Shown here: positions 5,141-6,139 of the stretch, piece by piece
Numbering within the stretch: position 1 is the stretch's first letter
Layout of the letters: each line of letters begins with the position of its first letter
Assembly: GCA_964560205.1 (NCBI GenBank)
Contig: CAZLKT010000024.1
Location: 1-6,139, forward strand
Length of the DNA: 6,139 bases
Direction: 5' to 3'
Origin: CAZLKT01 sp964560205
Lineage (GTDB): Bacteria; Pseudomonadota; Alphaproteobacteria; Holosporales; Holosporaceae
Translations under genes and position numbers: made by a program
Notes under the pieces: model-generated
What the model saw: only the letters and a program-made list of their open reading frames with translations
What the model was told of the DNA's origin: nothing
Databases searched by the model: none

Positions 5141-5596
5141 ATGCCGCAACTTGATATTACTTTTTATCCTTCTCAGGTTTTTTGGTTTCTTATAAGTTTT
5201 TTCCTTCTGTGGATCGGTTTTCAGTGGTGGATTGTCCCCATCATGCGGGAGATTTTCTCCCAGCGAAAAAAAGAATTGCAAACCTTGGTGGATCAAGCGG
5301 TTCAGCTTCAGAAAGAAGCGGAAAGCATAAAGGAGGAAAGTATGAAGTCCATGCATCTGTGTCAAAGCCGATGCGCGGATGTCATTGCAAAAACTCTCCG
5401 AGAAAAGTCGGAGAAACATCAGGAATGTGTGGACCAACTGCGTCAAGAGTACGCTACACGCATTCAAGATTTGTATGAATACTTGAAGGAAGAAACAAAG
5501 AAATGGAATAAGGACCATAAGTACCATACGATCCACCATTTAGCAGATGATTTTTTGCAGCAAAAAGTTTTTCATCAACCGAGAAAAAAAATATGA
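5141..5596 (+). CDS. atpF': F0F1 ATP synthase subunit b'
   Basis: This is a 151-residue peripheral-stalk subunit that pairs with b to hold F1 still while the rotor turns. The N-terminal MPQLDITFYPSQVFWFL is typical of b' in alphaproteobacteria and cyanobacteria (MPQLDxxxFPSQLFW). One membrane helix covers about 13-34, with Trp29-Trp30 near its end. Residues about 40-125 are a highly charged heptad-like coiled coil with no helix breakers. The last ~30 residues are His- and Lys-rich (KYHTIHH) and unlike anything I know as conserved, though b' tails vary. AGGT overlapping the atpE stop is the only Shine-Dalgarno-like element, so translation is probably coupled to atpE. Its own stop overlaps the atpF start by 4 nt. 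The protein is on the short side of the usual 150-200 residues. Confidence 0.93.
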   Translation: MPQLDITFYPSQVFWFLISFFLLWIGFQWWIVPIMREIFSQRKKELQTLVDQAVQLQKEAESIKEESMKSMHLCQSRCADVIAKTLREKSEKHQECVDQLRQEYATRIQDLYEYLKEETKKWNKDHKYHTIHHLADDFLQQKVFHQPRKKI

Positions 5597-6081
5597 CACT
5601 TGCACAGCTTTTTACCCCCTCATTTCTTGTCTCCTTAGCTTTTTTCCTTTTCATCGTGCTTTTTGGAAAGAAACTTTTTGGGGCATTGTGTGAAAAAGCA
5701 CGAGAGCACCAGGAGTTTGTGCAAAAACCTTTTCAAGAAATTCAGATGTTATTGCAAGAGGCGCAAGATGTTTTACAGGAGGAAAAGGAAAAAAGAGAGG
5801 AAAGAAAGCTTCAAGAGAAGAATATAGAGACGCTTTCGAAACTGGAAGTCAAAGCCATCCAGGAAAGCTTGAAAAAAATTCTCCAGGAGGAGAAAAATAC
5901 GGCAGAAACTTTTTATCAACAGCATGTGCATGCCATTATTTTGCAGTGGAAGAAAGAACGCATGCAAGAGCTTTTTCACGATTTTCAGGTGGATGTTCAC
6001 GAGAAAATAAAGGACAGCGCCACGAAGGTCTCCGTGGACTTTGGAGGCCAGCTTTTAGAAAAATCAAGAGAAAGGTCCTAG
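5593..6081 (+). CDS. atpF: F0F1 ATP synthase subunit b
   Basis: This is the 162-residue second stalk subunit, normal in length for b. A single N-terminal membrane helix (about 9-24, FTPSFLVSLAFFLFIVLFG) leads into a long coiled coil (about 30-145) made largely of Glu, Lys and Gln. This would dimerise with b' and reach subunit delta at the top of F1. The sequence is poorly conserved, as usual for b, so the assignment leans on order (directly after b'), topology and length. The ATG overlaps the upstream stop in ATGA, and only a poor GAG lies upstream, pointing to translational coupling. No F1 gene follows within the window. A new promoter begins 7 nt after the stop, and no terminator is visible in between. 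Confidence 0.9.
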   Translation: MTLAQLFTPSFLVSLAFFLFIVLFGKKLFGALCEKAREHQEFVQKPFQEIQMLLQEAQDVLQEEKEKREERKLQEKNIETLSKLEVKAIQESLKKILQEEKNTAETFYQQHVHAIILQWKKERMQELFHDFQVDVHEKIKDSATKVSVDFGGQLLEKSRERS

Positions 6082-6087
6082 GTGGTG

Positions 6088-6115
6088 TCGACATTTAGTA
6101 TTTTTGTGTTATAAT
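6088..6115 (+). promoter_or_regulatory. strong extended -10 promoter for a gene beyond the window
   Basis: TCGACA (6088-6093, 5/6) and a perfect TATAAT (6110-6115) are spaced by 16 nt. TG one base before the -10 (6107-6108) makes it an extended -10. The start is expected near 6122, just 12-14 nt before the ribosome binding site that follows. The downstream gene is not visible. Confidence 0.65.
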
Positions 6116-6132
6116 ATTTTAGCATCAAGAAG

Positions 6133-6138
6133 GGAGGT
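6133..6138 (+). promoter_or_regulatory. Shine-Dalgarno of the next gene
   Basis: GGAGGT ends one base before the window edge. A start codon should lie about 5-9 nt further on. Together with the promoter at 6088-6115 it implies a very short leader of about 20-25 nt. Confidence 0.65.
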
Positions 6139-6139
6139 T

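Noticed and set aside
6082..6087. Terminator at the end of the F0 operon
   Set aside because: No hairpin with a T-run is present between the atpF stop and the next promoter.
1..6139. CRISPR array, insertion sequence, prophage or defence island
   Set aside because: I saw no regularly spaced direct repeats, transposase motifs, terminal inverted repeats, integrase or nuclease/toxin domains on either strand.

Overview
The window looks like ordinary chromosomal DNA of an alphaproteobacterium. The main evidence is a stand-alone F0 cluster in the order atpI-atpB-atpE-atpF'-atpF. It has two different b-type subunits and no F1 genes after it, which is the usual alphaproteobacterial arrangement. The moderate to low GC content, AT-rich intergenic DNA and many poly-T/poly-A runs would suit an intracellular or host-associated lineage such as Holosporales or Rickettsiales. 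That placement is an inference and was not tested.

Layout. Bases 1-1796 are the C-terminal part of an RND (HAE1-type) multidrug efflux permease whose 5' end lies outside the window. A short convergent gap with a GC-rich hairpin follows. The minus strand then carries a periplasmic DsbA-family thiol oxidoreductase (1878-2618). A divergent control region (2619-2773) holds one promoter for that gene and a second, opposite promoter for a tRNA-Ser(UGA) gene (2774-2860). The tRNA runs tail to tail, with an 8-bp gap, into ihfA on the minus strand (2869-3207), which encodes the alpha subunit of integration host factor. A gene-poor AT-rich stretch of about 660 bp (3208-3871) contains the ihfA promoter, several inverted repeats and a GC-richer block of unknown meaning. 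The F0 operon then fills 3872-6081. The last 60 bases hold a strong extended -10 promoter and a Shine-Dalgarno sequence for a gene that starts just beyond the window.

How the genes work together. AtpB (a), AtpE (c ring) and AtpF'/AtpF (the b'b peripheral stalk) make the membrane proton channel and stator of ATP synthase, and AtpI probably helps assembly. The genes are tightly coupled: ATGA overlaps at atpI/atpB and atpF'/atpF, a 7-nt gap at atpE/atpF', and a perfect Shine-Dalgarno in front of atpE, whose product is needed in many copies. The RND pump, DsbA-like protein, tRNA and IHF are separate housekeeping units with no functional link visible to me.

I found no convincing new defence, mobile or metabolic system. 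The most useful leads are the unexplained 3208-3871 region, the altered glycine motif of the c subunit, the U73 discriminator of the tRNA-Ser, and the dyad lying on the tRNA promoter.
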